DNA of 64,000 bases, taken from Xenopus tropicalis. Taxonomy: Eukaryota > Chordata > Amphibia > Anura > Pipidae. Position 1 is the stretch's first letter. The number at the start of each line of letters is the position of its first letter. Under the pieces are notes generated by a model. That model was not told where the DNA came from. It searched no databases and saw only the letters and a program-made list of their open reading frames with translations. The translations under genes and the position numbers were made by a program. Below are positions 10,801 to 25,800 of this stretch, in pieces. The stretch lies in assembly GCF_000004195.4 (NCBI RefSeq), contig NC_030677.2:44951142-45015141 (forward strand), in the 5' to 3' direction.

Positions 10801-13800
10801 CCCAAGAGATATTTCAATGAAAGGCTCTATTACACAAACATTTTCAACAGAACATAATTTTGCCAAGGTAGAAAACATGGATTATTCCCATAAATACTGT
10901 ACCTGCAATATTTGTTCGAGTAAAGCATGCTATACATTACAGAGATAAAACTTTCACTGGGAATTCCATACTTGCATATAGTAAGCTGGTTAAAACTAAA
11001 CCTAGGAAACCAGAGCTACATGGCACTACTACATACAAACTGATAAAATATAAATTCACATATATACAAAGTTTTTTGTTTAAAAAGGATAAAGACCACA
11101 TGTGTAGTGAAGCAGAGTTGGTAAGAGAAATTTAAAGTTTACATTCTAGGCTGCTAATGATGGATGGGGAACTGTCCAGGTTATCTAGTAAAAAATGGAA
11201 AACACTTAAAAATCATAAGAATGGGGAAAACAATCTTTTGCTTCTCCTTTTTACTTAACATTTATCATCATAATTATTTGTAGTTATTATAGTCAGATGA
11301 CCTTTTACATAAATGCATATATAGCTTTCCACTTGTAAAAACAGATGTTTAATGAACATGGGTTAGTTGTCCATGGGACACAAGGTTTAGAATTTATTTC
11401 TCCACATGTAATAAAGGCAGGTGCATTAAATCCCAGTAACCAGCGAGATATTTGCTTATAAAGTAGTGCTAAGAAACAAGTAATGCTACCTGCTGATGTA
11501 CTCTGTACACTTGCACTGTAAAGCTGGCCATACACACACCCATGAGGTTTCGTACGATGTACAATATTCATACGTGTATGGCGGTTCAATGAGGCAACCG
11601 ATATCGCAAAAGGCTGCAGATATTAGTCGACTTGTTGGTTGGCCAGGGTAAAATATTTTGATTGGGCATTGAAGGCTCTCAAGCAATATCTATGTTCAGG
11701 GCTGAATCGGCAGAAGGAGGTAGAATTTCTATTGTTTCTACCTCCATATCTGACAAATCAGCCCTGAACGTCAGTGGAGGGTGGGAACAATCTTTCGTGC
11801 AAGAAAGAATGAAAATTGCTACGTGTATAGCCACCTTAAGGCTAAGGCCAGATGAGGCAGATTCTCGGCCTGCGGATAAACCCAGGCCGGGAATCAGCCC
11901 CTACATTGACATCAGCCTTTCACTGTGCCTACGCCCGGAGCCATTGTTTCAGCCCAGGTGCAGGCACAAGAGAATTGTGGTGCCGAAATGCAGTTTTGGC
12001 TTTTAACTGTACCATTTTAGGCTTGGCAGTAACCAGATTTAGGCCAACTGGGTGGACCAGTTGTAAATTTATGTGTTCCACAATGCTACAACCAGCAGCA
12101 AGTGAAACACTGTGTGCCATATTCCTTAACCAGGGGCGCCACTGCCATAACTCACCTCAGGAGGCAGCATACCCAGAGTTACCAGGGGCAACAAGCTGCT
12201 GAGTTTCTGTTTTTAAATCAGAAATTCTGCCCTGCTAGCGAAGAGAGCGCAAGTATGCTGTCTACACTAGCAATGTGCCCCCCACCAGACCCCTTTCAGT
12301 GCAGTAAAGGTAAGCGCCAGAAAAGCCCCTGCCCCTAACACTTAATAAAGAAGCCCCTTCTTTTATTTAGTACCAAATTATTTACTCTCTAAAAATGAGC
12401 TCCTTGCGTTCCGCAGCTGCTGGCTGTAGCCTGAGGTTTACAGATACAAGCGCATTGATTATACATGCAGCAGCTCTAAACTAGAGTCCTGTGTGGAACC
12501 AATTTTTGAGACCCGCACCTGACCCAGATTCACATGCCGAAACTTAATCTTTACTCGCTTTGACCAGCTACTCAACCCGACCCACAACCCAATCAGCAAC
12601 CTGCTGAAAACTATTAAACAGAAGTGTTGCTGCAAACTGGACATCATCAGAAGTGGTTAGGGGTTTAAAAACAGTTTAAAAGGTGTAAAATAAAGATAAT
12701 ATAGGTAATAAAAATAGATAAATATGGATAATTTATATGGAAATATGGATAAAACCCACGACCCACCAGCCCGCATCTGAAAACCATACCTCCAACCCAC
12801 AGGGTACCTGGTTTTCTTAAAGGTAAACTGTGGGTACCTGACCCGCTAGAGAACCAAAAATGGTGGGATCCAGTGTGAGCTGAAAATGCTCTCATTTTAC
12901 TCTTCTGCATGGTGTCACTGAACAAACTAAGAGACTGTACATACATGGTTTAACAGACAGTACTCAAGCCCAGAAAATATTGAACATGTGTATATTGTCA
13001 TTATTAGGGATTTCAAATTGTTTCTTTAAAAAAAAAAAAAAAAAAAGTACAAGTATGCAATTTATACCCTGAAAATATGTCACAACATTTACCTCTGATC
13101 CCTACTGGGGCTTTTCCCAATTACATCTTGCATCCAGGAACTAATCAGCAAATACCTATTATAAGTTGTAAATGTAAAGGTAAGACCTGACTGCTTGTTG
13201 TTGGCAACTTATGCAGTTTAGCACCTATGTATATAAAATAAAACATAAAATGTCAGTTAAGGTACGCATGCTGTGTGTGCACACTGCATCACTGTTGGGA
13301 CATTTTGGGAGCAGCATATTAATAGCAACTAGATTGTTACAGGTTGGATACATCTGATTTTGTTTTAGTACAGGCATGGGATCAGTTGTACAGAAACCAG
13401 TTATTCAGAAAGCTCTACATTTTGGAAATACAATCTATAAAATCCTTTTTAATCAAATAATTAAATTTAAAAAAAAATAAAAAAATGATTTCCTTTTTCT
13501 CTGTAATAAAAAACAGTAGCTTATACGTTGTACTTGAGGGCAACTAAATCCATATTGGTGGCAAAACAATCCTATTGGGGTTATTTAATGTTTAAATAAT
13601 TAGTAGACGAAAGGTATGCAGATCCAACTTACAGAAGGATCTGTTACCTGGAAAACCCCAGGTCCCGAGCATCAATCTGTAAGTACAGATCTGTGCGTTA
13701 GTCTTGGAAAGCACTATACAGATATTTTTAACCTAATGAAATTCTTTCCTTCGGGTACAATTGGGACATATTCACAAGCGTTCAAAAGCGTGAAGAAATT

Positions 13801-16800
13801 AGCATGTGTTTAGATTGATGATTCCAAGAGCTCTGTAACACTTCATGAAATCTTACTGTATTACCACCAGTTTTCAGAGATTTTTCTTTAAGTATTCACA
13901 CTGCAGACTCTCTCACTACAAAGTCTTTATATTTCCTTTTCACACATCTATCCTTGCCTAGTCTGTAGCAATGTGACACACTGATGCACTCTTCTCACAG
14001 CCTTATGCAAGGTATATATCACAAGGCAGCATGGGAGTACAGTTAAAGGACCAGCAGCACCATAAAAGAAGGGTTAAGAGTAACATTTTGTCTTTTACTA
14101 TTAAAAAGGAAGTACTAAACGTTTTGGGGCATATTCAATAGGTAAAAATGACATTTGCCACAGGGAAATCTTACTGCTGTCTAAGGGCATATTTACAGAA
14201 TGAACTATCTTCGCCCTCTGATCAATAAGACCCTAAACATTCTATAGAAGCGACCACAAAGCTGCCTGGAAACTTTCTTTACTGGCCCACATAAGTAATT
14301 CCCAACAGAGCATTGTAGGCAAATATCCTCCTTTGAGAAATGTCTGAAAGCAAAAAACACATAAGTGCTGGTGCTGGCCTTTTCAGGCTATTCACATATA
14401 GATCAGTGGAAGGGGACTTGGGGATTTTTGGCCCAACAACAAATTGAGCCAGACAAAGCTCTTATAATTTGCTTTTTAGGTGTGTGTTGTTGGGGCTATT
14501 ATAACTGCTGGTTCTGAGAGAATTAGGGCTCTGGCACACGGGGAGATTAGCCGCCCGCAACAAATCTCCCCGAAATGCCATCCCACCGGAGAAAATGTAA
14601 ATCGCTGGTGTGATGGCATACGCGTCAGCGCGATTTCAGTGAAATCGCTGAAGTTTCCTCTCAAGGCAACCTCACTGAAATCGCGCCGCCGCGTATGCCT
14701 TCCCACCGTCGACTTACATTTTCCCCGGTGGGATGAAATTTCGGGGAGATTAGTCGCCCGCGAACAGGGAGATTTGTCGCAGGCGACTGATGTCCCTGTG
14801 TGCCAGAGCCCTTAGGAAAGGAGTACAGAGATGAAAAGAAGAGTGATAGGGCAGAAAAAAAAGGACATATATTTGCATAGACACGTGGTCAGAACAAATT
14901 AAAGGAGGGCAAAAAGATAAATAAATACTCATGCAGATAGGAATCACAAGTGGGCAGAAAAAGAGAGAAAGATACTTGCATAGACAAGCTGAGGAAAAAA
15001 CACATAAAGGCCATAAAAAACAAAAAAAGGTAAAAGTAACATCTTGTTTTGTTGTGAGAACAGACAGCCAGTTCGTGTTCATCCAGCTAAAAGTACACGC
15101 TGGCTGCTAGGAGAGCCCCGCGCTAGCTGTTCTGGTCTTTAAACCACTGTATGACAGGAGTAGCCAGGTTCCTTAAGATTATGTAGTTCTTCAATAATTC
15201 AAAGCAGAATGTGTCTGGACAGTGAATCATCAGACACATACACTGTGTGCATGGCAAGAGAGGCGCAAGAGAGCCCCGACACACGGCTCACAGACAGAAG
15301 ATTAGCTCTTGTTTGTGGCTCACGAGTACTGCTGACCCCACATGAACCTTGCTAGGAGACCTATTCCCCCTGCTACATCTGCCATTATGGGAAAAATGAC
15401 AGGCATGCAGGGAGAAAACAGAAACAGACAGAAAAGCATCCCATCATGTGCTAAATAAACCCAAGTCTAACTGTGATTGATAAATTCAGCAATAGTTTAT
15501 TAAGGTGCCCATATACGGCCTGATTCAAGCTGCTGGTCCATTAGACTGATTCGGCAGCTTATCTGCCAGTGTATGGGCACTAACAACAGGCCTCCCCAAC
15601 CAACATCTGGCCTGAAATGGTCCAGATCTCAATCGGGCAGGTTTGATTTTTCTGTTGGATCGGGGACCGCATCGGCTAATTGATGTGGTCCCCAAATCGA
15701 TGGCACCTATACCCACTGTTCTAATTCTACAGTGCTCAAACGGGACATTATTGAATTAGAAAGGGTCCAGAGAAGGGCAACTAAGCTGGTAAAGGGCATG
15801 GAAAGTCTCAGTTATGAATAAAGACTGGTCAAGTTAGATTTGTTTACACTGGAGAAGAGGCGCTTAAGAGGTGACATGATAATTATGTATAAATATATAA
15901 GGGGATCTTTACCAGTAGAGCCTTCCAACCGACACAAGGGCACCCACTCCGTTTAGAAGTTCTGTTTAATTATTCAGAAAGGATTTATTACTGTGAGAGC
16001 TGGGAAGTTGTGGGATTCCCTCCCTGAATCAGTCATACTGGCTGATACATTGGATAGCTTCAAGCAAGGGTTGGATGACTTTTTAGCAAGGGAAGAATTA
16101 CAGGGTTACTGGAGATAGCTTTTAGTACAAGTTGATTCAGGGACTGGTCCGATTGCCATCTTGGAGTCTAGAAGGATTTTTTTCCCCCTATGCGGCATTA
16201 AGGTTGATTTTATGGACGTACGTCTTTTTTTCAACCTAACTGTTACTAAATATCTCCTACCCGTAGGTGAGGATATCGGGAGGAGATCCACTCACTTGGC
16301 GACCTCGCCAAGCAAATGGATCTTACCATGTAAGGCCACCTTTAAAGGAATGGTAACACCAAAAAATAAAAGTACTTTAAAGTAATATAAATATAATGCA
16401 CTGTTGCCCTGCACTGGTAAAACTGGTGTGTTTGCTACGGTAACACTACTATAATTTATATAATAAGCTGCTGTGTAGCCACAGGGGCAGCCATTCAAGC
16501 TGGAAAAAGGGAGAAAAGGCACAGGTTACATAGCAGATAACAGACAAGTTCTGTAGAATACAATAGTGTTTTATCCGTTATCTGCTATGTGCCTGTGCCT
16601 TTTCTCCTTCGAATGGCTGCCCCCATGGCTACATAGCAGCTTATTTATATAAATTATAGTATAGTTATGGGGGTATACACACTGCAACCAATAAAAAGAA
16701 AAAAACAATGCACCAACCAAAAACAACCCTAAGAGAGCACAGGACAGCTTGCGCATTCTAGGATTCCAGCCCTCAAACATCCCATTAAAAAAGAAGGAAA

Positions 16801-19800
16801 GGTTAATGACTTGGGGGTGCCAAATGTAAGGCATCCCCCAAAGCACCTTGGGCCAGCACTCCTCTTAGAAAACTGCACTGGCCCGGGGAACATGCTTTCT
16901 TCTTGCAGGGACGCAGTAGATTGAAAAGCCAAAATTTAACAAAAAACACCCAGCTTTTTCACTCTACTGCAAAGAAGACAAGAGGAATAGTTTCGCTCAC
17001 TCCCATGTACCCCAGGGTGGCGCAGTTTTCTACTAAAGGAGCACTGGCCCAGGGTATCGGGTGAGTGATTTCAATCATTGACTGTGCCTTTTCTTCTCCT
17101 TTAGGGCCATGTCACACAGGGAGCGACAAATCTCCGTTGTCGCAGGCGACTAATATCCCCGCAACGCAATCCCACCGGCTAGAATGTAAATCAGCAGTGG
17201 GATGGCATAAGAAGCGCTTCAGCAAATCGCGGCACCGCGTAAGCCATCCCACTGGCGATTTACATTCTAGCAGGTGGGATGGCATTGTGGGGAGATTAGT
17301 CGCCCGGAGATTAGTTGCCGCGATTTCTTGCGGCACGACTAATCTCCCCATGTGTCAAGGCCCTTAGTGTAAAGACAAGGAAAATCCCACATGCGGGGAC
17401 TTGTATGCCTGTGTATAGAAATAGCTGTTGCAGCGATTGGGCTTTTAAAGAATGCAGCAAATAATCGCCCCATTGATCTTCTCCCTTAAGTATTAGGTTC
17501 TACCTGCAATTGGGATAACACTATAAAAGCTAAATAATGACATACAGTGTGCACAACGCCCTTCAGTGCTGCAGATTTTATAAATAGGGGACAAGGCCCT
17601 CATACACAAAGCTGGCACCATAGCCCATTATAGCCACAAGATTATGAGAAACAAAATAAAACAATATTTTCCCCCAAACCCACAGAGAGAGTGATCTGTG
17701 TTGTACTCATATACTTCAATTGTGCATTAATGTAACTTCCAAGACTTTGGGGCTTGAGCCTATGTTTTATATACAACTTCTATGGTTTTAACTTTGACAG
17801 AATCGCTATGTGGTTGCAAGATAACTCAGCTATGGGGAAATGTATAGTCAGGGGCTGCCAGTCTTTAGGGTCCTTTATGGCAAATGAATAATGCTGTTGC
17901 CAATTTCTCCTTTGTTGGCTATAGGGGATACTGATTAGCTTTCCTGCAACTGTCACCATCATGGTAATTTTTATGAATTACTAATTAATGCCTTTAGAAA
18001 AGCACTTTAGCTGGCATTTTTTCATGCGACTGTATACAAGTCAGAGCACCCATTACAGGAAAATTGTTTACAATTCTGGAACTAGAATCTCAAACTCCAG
18101 CTGTCAACATGCAGACAGCAGTCACCCAAGGGCCACATGTCAGGCAACCCCATTCATGATATATGAAATACTATTCCACTTTAAAAAATGTTGCTATCTT
18201 CTCATAAAGGTCTTATATTTTTTAATAGATATATAAGAAAAACAGCTATACAACACCACAAGAACATTTTAAAAGTAAAATGTAGCCCAAGGTTCCAATA
18301 TATATAAAAATGTTCAGTGGTCTTTGCAAATATCAAAGTTTTGTTGCTGGAAAAGAACAGGGCACTGAGATACCCCAACTAGATTGTGGATTGGGATGAA
18401 GTTGTAACTGCAAAGAGCAATTACATAACTTTAAAACTGTTGAACAATTGTAAGTAATTAGTATGCTGGAAAGTTCATGAGAATCACATTTCCTTTCAAT
18501 AAGCAAAATTTTATTCTGAGTTAACATCCCCTTTAACAATATATGCTTCATAACACTGATGTAATATTCTGTAGTAAACACCATTCTGTAAAAAGACGCT
18601 CCTGTGGTACCACCTTCTGGCCAACAGGCAACAGCACAGTCTCATTTTACTGAATCAGAATAGAAGGAGCTGCTTTACCAGTCTTTTAGTGCTGCATTCC
18701 CTTTATATTAAACTGTGCAAAACATAGTTTAATCTTAGCGCTCCTTCCCTTCCCTACACAGTTTTAAGCCACTGTCGGCATTCATAAAATATAAGGTGGG
18801 AAAGTCAAACTAACAGAAGTCTAGAACTCAAGGGGGCACATTTACTAATCCACGAACGGACTGAAAGCGTCCGAACGCGTTTTTTCGCAATGATCTGTAT
18901 TTTTGCGACTTTTTCGTCGCTGTTACGACTTTATTGTATATTTTCCGCGACTTTTTCGTCGCTGTCACGAAAAAATCGGATTGGTTTTTCTGCCATTTAC
19001 AATTGCTCAATATGAAAAAATGGCGACGCCGGCGAAAAAGTTGCGCAAAATACGATAAAGTTGTGACAGCGACGGAAAAATCGCACAAAATATGAAAAAA
19101 CCGCGACTGCGGCAAAAAAGTCGCAAAATTTTCGTTTCCAATCCGATTTTTTCCCATTCGGGATTCGGATTCGTGGATTAGTAAATGGACTGTTTAGTAC
19201 AGGACTGTTTCTTGATCACTAAAAGCCTTGGATATTGGTCGATCGGGCGCCATTGAAGGCCCCCATGCAAAGGAAAGTCTTTAGAACTGAATCGTCAGAT
19301 AGGGGTAGAATTCCAATTGTTTCTACCTTTCTACCTCCATATTGCACCATTCAGCTGAATGTTAGTGGAGGGTACGAGTGATCTTTCCTGCAACCAATGG
19401 TCTCAGGAAAGATAATAATTGTAATGGTTATGGCCACCTTAAAAGGGATTATTAACCTTTTAGTTCATTTTATTGTTGTAGAGAGTGCTATTCTGAGAAA
19501 AAAAATGTATTTGTGGTTATTGAATGATTTAGTTTTTCTTTCAGCAGCTCTCCAATTTGGAATCTTAGCAAATAGAATGATATATGATAAAAAGTAACAA
19601 TAACAATAAAAATTTTTTGGTTGCTGGGGTAAGTGGTTCCCATTTGAAAGCTGTTCAAAGCTATAAGGAGTCAAAAGAAAAAAGATTTGGCCAACCATGA
19701 CATACTAAAAGCAAACTCCTTTAAGAAAAATAAAATCACTTCTCTACGGTATGAAAACCTGGTACCTAACCCACAGGATATAAAAGCTGCTACAGCTGCA

Positions 19801-22800
19801 AAATATGCTCAACAATATTATTCACACATTATATATTTTAGATTTTGTATTTTTCTTGTTTTTATTTCTTTCAATTAAACTTTTTTTTGTTAGAAATCTT
19901 ATTTTTTATTTCAGAGCACTAAAATGTAAAATATCACAATAAACAAAATCTCAGTGTGGAATTTGTTATTGATGGAAATGAAAGCGCTGGCCAAGTGGCA
20001 AACACTTCCACACCCTAGTATGTAACAAGAGAAACTGCACTATACATATGCATGGGTTTTACACCCCAGAACGTGGGTATACACAGACCACAAAAATTAA
20101 TAATAGAATATTACATTTTTCCCTAAGCACATGGAAAAATACTTCAACAAAGCTTTTTTCACAAACATTGCATTTAAAAGCCCAACATGGCTACCAACAC
20201 TGTATAGCAGCTTGTCTGAAAGAAAACACCCACAAGCAGACAAAATTAACATTAAATGGAATAGGAGACGCACATACAACATTATTTCAGAATATTTATT
20301 CAGTTCACCTAGGAATGTTTTCCCTTTATACTGCTTACGTTTTACTGCAATTAGTGCTTTTTTCCCCACTTTTTTTAAATGACCTTTTAGATTAGTTTAG
20401 CTCCCCACCTCTCATGTTTCACCAAGTTTAGATGCAAACTTTCTGAACTGTTCCAATTTGATATATTTGTTGCTGAAATAAGAAACTAATGTATCTTTAA
20501 CATATTTTTAATCATTTCAAATTTTGAAAATGATGTGGGGGGGCCCACAATAAATAGCTATTTCAACAATTAAATATTACAGCATGAATATGACATCAAT
20601 AAATGCAGAACACTTAAAATATACAGGAGACCCAGTTCCATCTGGTTTGTATTAACATCAGCTTCCAAAAAAAAACTGCACAAATCGATAACTTGGAGGA
20701 ACTTATGTTTTAAATAAAGATTTGGCTCAAATGAAAAGCAGAAATATAAAAGGTCAGAGGAAACCACTGAGTAACACACTTTACTAAAAAAAAAAAAAAA
20801 AAAATACACAGACTGGACTTAAATATTCGAAAATTCTACAAACAAACTGGGACATTGCCAAGCTGGCCTGAGCAAAGGCCCAGACTGGCAATCTGTGGAT
20901 TCTGGCAAATGCCAGAGGGGCTGCTGTAAGCCGCCATAGTCAGTCACTATTTATTGGGCTGGCGGGGGCTGTTTGGGCCTCTGTGTACTTGAAATGCCAG
21001 GGTCTGTTTTGAATCCCAGTCAACAGAAAGATCAGGAAAAATAAATAAATGTTGTTTGCACAGGGGAGAAATGGTTTGGATAGGTGCTAAACACTACCAA
21101 CACACTGAACAGAATTCAAAATGTTGCTCAAAGCCGTTATACACATTATTTTGAATGTAATCAATTACCAAAGAAAAGACCTGTATCAAATCATAAAAAG
21201 CTTCCCGTGAGTATAGTTTTGCTAGCAGAAATTTGGGAATCCTTCAGGATTTCTCAGTTCAGTATTTTAAAATAAAAATCAGAGCCTTAGACCTTTTTTG
21301 AATTACAATTAACATTTTCTACAGTCAAAATCTGTGCTATTTAGCCAAAAATTATTTTTCCACACACCAAAAATCCCTCCTTCGATCCAAATTTTAAAAT
21401 TTATGACCCCTTTAGCCATTTGTTTCTCATTTCAGCCTATCTGAAATTTATTTTAAAGCATTTTCCTCTTTTTCAGAAGTAGTGAAAATGTTCAGTTTTA
21501 TGGGACGTCTGGTAGACTGAGGGGAAAATCCTCCACAGATGTTATGAAATAGAACTTCTTAGCAGAAAATTCTTTGAATGTTTCTTTTACTGAGAATTCT
21601 GTTTGGGTTTCAGATTTACAGTAATTAAATGTAATACAAGCTTAGGAAATAAAATAATGGAATGTCACTTCATGGGCAGCAAAACGATTTTACATTTTAC
21701 CACCAACTTATTTCATTCCACACATTTACTTGACCTTACGCTTGGATAACCACTGTCTGCAACACTGCATACTTCAGGGACAGCTTAACTAAAAGTGAGA
21801 CGGAACAACTGAATTAGAGACCACAATATAGAGGGAGCCACAACGAACCTACAAATTTGTAGCCACTCTAGGGCAGAACAAAGGGCTTCTCCCATAGCCC
21901 ATTTTATTATCACTATAAACACTGAGCATTAGCTTGCTACACACTGCTTCATGTGGGTGGTACTGTAGAACCATCAGGGTTATTCTGTGCAGTACATGCA
22001 CTTATGGAGTAAAATGTTATTGTTATTCATTTCATAAATAGAAAAAACACTCAGCAAGTAACTGATTTCTCCTCACTCTGCTTGATGTCTATGTCATTGC
22101 ACACAGTCATAAATGGTGCATGCCATGTATGACAGAATAGAAATTGATTATATATAATGAAGAGCTTTACTACTGCAATTTGTCCTTCCGCATATTCAAC
22201 AGAAGAGTTTCTACAAAGCTCCCCCTAACCACCATTGGTCTTAAAGTGACCATAGGTCTCTCATAGGCAGAACAGACTTCACAACATATTACTTATATAC
22301 TGATGCCGAGTTAAACTAGGACATTTTCCCCAGACAGTACAAGAGCACTACCCTATATTATTTATGGAGTTTTGTTTTTTTTTTTTTGGAAAAAAAGAAC
22401 AAAATTAAAACTTTTCATGTAGTTTTAATGATTTTGATTGCACCAGTGTCTCTGATTGGTTAGATACTGCTTTCCTGCCAAGACTAGCATTTAGGAAAAA
22501 CTAACTAGGATCATACACAGGCAGATTTAAATTGCAGATTCAGGCCCTTCAGAACGATTCAGCAGCTTACCTGCCTGTGTGTAGGGCCCTGCAACAGGGC
22601 TACCCTTCCGATATCAAAAATCTGGCAGATATCGAACAGGCAGGTTTGATTTTCCCACTGGATTGGGCTACCTCAAAGCTGCAAATGCTTGCATTCCCCT
22701 CATTATCGCCTACCTAAGTATACTGGGCAAAAAGTCCGCTCAGAGGTAATGTATGACCAGAGTAACTTTACAGGTCCCATGGGTCAGGTCAACCCGCACA

Positions 22801-25800
22801 TCACTACTGTCAGTGTATCTAAAAATCTAATCTGAAATATAATGAGTGCAAGGACAACAAGCCAACTCAGTTTTTCCCTTAAAATCCTGAATATTCTGCT
22901 TTGAATATGTCTCCTACATTTCCCCTGCATGACTCTACAGAACACACAGGCAAGGCAAATCTAGAGAAAGACTACAGTCGTTTCAACAAAAGTCTAAAGC
23001 GCCACTCCATCCTATGCCAAAGGGCAGCTGCCAACTCCATCCTATGCCAAAGGCCAGAGGTACAGCAGAAACACAACACTATAGATACTCAGATAAGTAA
23101 ACCTGTAAAGTTTAACTGACACAGGTCTGTAGCATAAGCAAATTTACAAGCATGGGCAAAAGGCTGTCATGGTTAGAATGGTAAAATGCTTTCTTCCTCT
23201 TCCCTAAAATACTGTAAGTGAAAATCAAGGACAAAAAAATAAATTACCAGTCTGTACAAAGCCCGAAACAGATTTTTCCATAAATAACCTGATTAAGAAG
23301 ATGGCTTATTAGCTGGGCTATACAAATGTTTCCAATGTAAGCAAATCTCTTACGAGAGGGACAGTTTGGTTACTGACAGCATCATTCCCCACAGCAAGGC
23401 ACATACCACTTACGAGAGAGGTCAGCGTTATGGTTTACCGAATCCTTACCCATTAAAATCAAGTTTCAGCTAATAAATGTTATTTCAGAATGTAGCAATT
23501 TAAACAAACCCTTTAAAAACAGAATTCTGCCAGGTCAAAAGGAACTGGAAAACCATATGGATTTAATGTAAACAATAAAAGCACTCTGAGATATGAACTC
23601 AATACGCTCTAACCCTTTATGACCCCATGATTTTTCTTCTTTTGGAATGACCACAAAAACCACCTTGCCAAAATGTCAATATACATATTTATGCAGCAGC
23701 AGTTGAGCAGCTGAAAACACTTTAGTGCCAGAAAGTCTGAAACAGCAAATAACCACAGACATTTAAGAATAACCACAAGGCGGCAGCTAGTCCCTAACAT
23801 GAAAAATATTTGTAAAGGTTATCTTCCCCCCTTCTATCCCATATCTTAAAATGACTCAAAACACTGAAGCTAAAACTAAAATCAACTTTATGAAATTTGT
23901 AGCTCTGAAAAAACAACTGATAAAAAGCATACTGTATGTTTTTGTTCAATGCTAAAGTTTAACTGATACAGATAACAGATAACAGGTAACAGATAAGTTA
24001 CATAGATTCACCTTGTATTTCACACAGTTTATCCATTATCTGCTATGTACCCTTTGCCTTTTCTCCTTTTGAATGGCTGCCCCGTGGCTACAGAGCAGGG
24101 TATTTATTATAAACTATAGTAGGGTTCCTAAAGCAAACACACAACTTGTAGGGCAACAGTACATTATATTTTGACTACTTTAAAACATTTTTATTTTTTA
24201 GTGTTACTGTTTCTTTAAGAAAGAAAGTTGTCTTTTTCACCCCCACTGCACATGCGCTAGGATTGCGAAGATACACAAGGGAAGGAAGAGGATAGCTTGG
24301 CTGTGTGAACCCCAGGCCAGTTTTCGGCTAACAGGAGCACTGGCCTGGGCTATCAGGTATGTGATTACAATCACTGGGGGTGCCTAACATTTGGCAACCT
24401 CTAGTGATTGTAACATTCCTTCTTCTTTAAGTAATTTAAAAGTAGCCCCATCTTCCATTACCCTAAGTCAAGCTAGGCTTTTTCTCTACCTGCTTAGAAA
24501 TACAGGCAGAGAAAAGGCCAATTCGCTATGCTCAGAATTGTGAAAAGTATGCATTTTTGAGCTGAAATTTGCTCCGTGTGCATGCTGCTAGGCCAGTGCC
24601 ATGCTTGTCAGTGCATTGTGAACACTGAGAATCCAGATCAGGTATGAACTACCGTGAATACAATTATTGCAGTTAACCTGCTTGAGTTCCCTACCGTCTG
24701 GATTTTGTTGATTAGCTTGGGTGCAGCACAGAGCACCGATAAGGAAGTGTACATTTTTGCTTATTGTTTGTACAGCTCACAAAACCTATACTACTATACA
24801 GGACTATATGCACTAAAATAATAATAATACAATAAAAAGGAAACGGAAAAGATTCTGACAGGGGCATATTCAGCACCTGGAAAAAATGTTGTCAGGTGTT
24901 CTATTAGTGCTTCCTGGGTGACAGGCTTTCTAGCTGAATTCATAGCGGAGATGGCCACGCATAGGATTTCCCCAAGAGGAATAAACTGTGACTGGCTGAT
25001 TGGAGACATGCTGATGGGCGACACATCACCTGCAAGAAACAAGAAAAGCAGTTTGTTATGTGTATTGTTTAACGTTTCAACAAAAGATAAACAAGAGCCA
25101 AATCAAACATCCAATTAAACAGTTACTTAGAGGTCCATCTAATATATATATATATATACACAATTTTGGCTATGCACCCCGCAGAATATTGAGCCTTGGA
25201 GTGCGGACACCATTTGGATTGATATATATATATATATATATATATTTTAAAATTTTACACACACATTGCTAAAGTATTTTCAAAAAATAAAAAACTTAAA
25301 ATTGGCATGTGCATATGTATTCACTACCTTTGCCACAAAGCCCCTAAAAAGTCCTGGTGCAACCAATTACCTTCAAAAGTCACATAATTAGTGAAATGAA
25401 GTCCACCTGTGTGCAATCTAAAGCTGGCCATACACGTGGCGATCTCACGATGTTTCGTACGACCGTCGGTCGCACGAAACATCGTCAGATCCGCCACACA
25501 CCATTCAGGGCTGAATCGGCAGGTAAGGAGGTAGAAACAATAGGATTTCTACCTCCTTCTGCCGATTCAGCTCTGAAGGGAGAATTTTGGTCAGGCGCCT
25601 TCTATGGCGCCCGATCAAAATTTTCTAACTTGGCCGATCGGCGAGCCGACCGATTTCAGCAGCTTCCTGCGATATCGGTCGGCTCGCTGACATGCCATAC
25701 ACGCACCGATTATCGTACGAAACGAGGTTTCGTACGATAATATCGGTGCGTATATGGCCACCTTAAGTGTCAACATGATCTGTATAAACACACCCTTTCT

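Larger units (their letters stand above)
10497..24876 (-). other. STOX2: STOX2 intron 2
   Basis: This is a phase 1 intron with donor GTGCTG and acceptor TTCTTTAG. It splits the winged-helix coding sequence. It is dense in MITEs between 11.5 and 24.4 kb. The segments 10500-11510, 17400-18830, 19900-20870, 21040-22500 and 22740-23950 show no feature I can name beyond short A or T runs. One minor exception is a 20-base sequence at 23004 repeated exactly 30 bp later. Confidence 0.9.

Noticed and set aside
14476..14815. Open frames through family A elements (here, at 17065-17367, 33091-33353 and 51676-51961)
   Set aside because: The same peptide-like strings ([10 protein letters not shown] and similar) appear in both orientations because the elements are palindromes. 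They have no coding function.
20048..20395. 115-codon plus-strand frame in intron 2
   Set aside because: AT-rich composition, no domain, no splice context, and overlapping frames on both strands of similar length. It is consistent with chance.
24794..24876. Extension of the exon 2 frame past FFPG
   Set aside because: The sequence after the GTGCTG donor is unrelated to STOX2, and exon 3 supplies the conserved continuation [12 protein letters not shown].
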